From Papio anubis (Eukaryota; Chordata; Mammalia; Primates; Cercopithecidae), in NCBI RefSeq assembly GCF_008728515.1, contig NC_044995.1:15030127-15094126 (forward strand): a stretch of 64,000 bases of DNA, in the 5' to 3' direction. The position numbers and the translations under genes are program-made. Below, one piece after another: positions 63,925 through 64,000 of the stretch (the stretch's first letter is position 1; each line of letters starts with the position of its first letter). Under the pieces are notes generated by a model. It worked only from the letters and a program-made list of their open reading frames with translations, searched no databases and was not told the DNA's origin.

Positions 63925-64000
63925 TTTCCCTTCCCCTTCACTTTCCCCGTCCCCTTCCCCTTCTCTTTCCCCCTCCCCTTTCCCCCTCCCCTCCGCCCTC
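63925..64000. repeat. CT-rich (CCCCTT)n tract at window end
   Basis: A polypyrimidine run of CCCCTT/CCCCTCC-like units that continues beyond the window. Confidence 0.9.

Overview
The window is a stretch of primate nuclear genome, most likely from an Old World monkey. It is dense in Alu elements, some with clean target-site duplications, and carries primate L1s, a THE1/MST-type LTR element and ERV1-type remnants. The only protein-coding genes I can support are two spliced members of the carcinoembryonic antigen cell-adhesion family, both on the + strand. By sequence they are orthologues of human CEACAM7 and CEACAM4. Their order and orientation fit the human chromosome 19q13 cluster read from its minus strand. 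The species is inferred from the degree of divergence from the human proteins as I recall them; it was not tested by search.

Layout. 1-6170: intergenic DNA upstream of CEACAM7, with two Alus and a TG repeat. 7108-17803: CEACAM7, with a leader exon, an IgV-like N exon, one IgC exon, a decayed second IgC exon and a terminal exon encoding a GPI-anchor signal; its last intron is filled with old L1, Alu and MIR sequence. 17804-40240: repeat-rich DNA holding an ERV envelope remnant, Alus, MIRs, a hAT element split by L1, a THE1/MST element with a near full-length antisense L1 inside its LTR, and a second older antisense L1. 40800-43513: an ERV1-type remnant with envelope sequence and a 3' LTR. 43728-43806: a lone exon that looks like the signal-peptide exon of CXCL17. 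45190-49170: MER5A, MIR, Alu and L1 fragments. 49480-52132: DNA flanking CEACAM4, partly duplicated from CEACAM-type 5' flank. 52133-59646: CEACAM4, seven coding exons ending in an ITAM tail, with a polyadenylation signal at 59937. 59950-64000: intergenic DNA with an Alu, tetranucleotide repeats and a terminal CT-rich tract.

How the parts relate. The 5' flank, exon 1, intron 1, N exon and start of intron 2 of the two genes are paralogous over about 3.7 kb (about 6170-9860 and 51155-54960), including a CA repeat and a MIR at matching places. Beyond that they differ: CEACAM7 keeps IgC exons and a GPI-anchor signal, whereas CEACAM4 has a transmembrane segment and an ITAM, as expected for a phagocyte-type activating receptor. 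I saw no unknown gene system. The most notable items are the orphan CXCL17-like exon beside an ERV LTR, a 57-bp stretch in which the two N exons look homogenised, and an 80-bp piece of L1 ORF2 found twice in one L1 copy.
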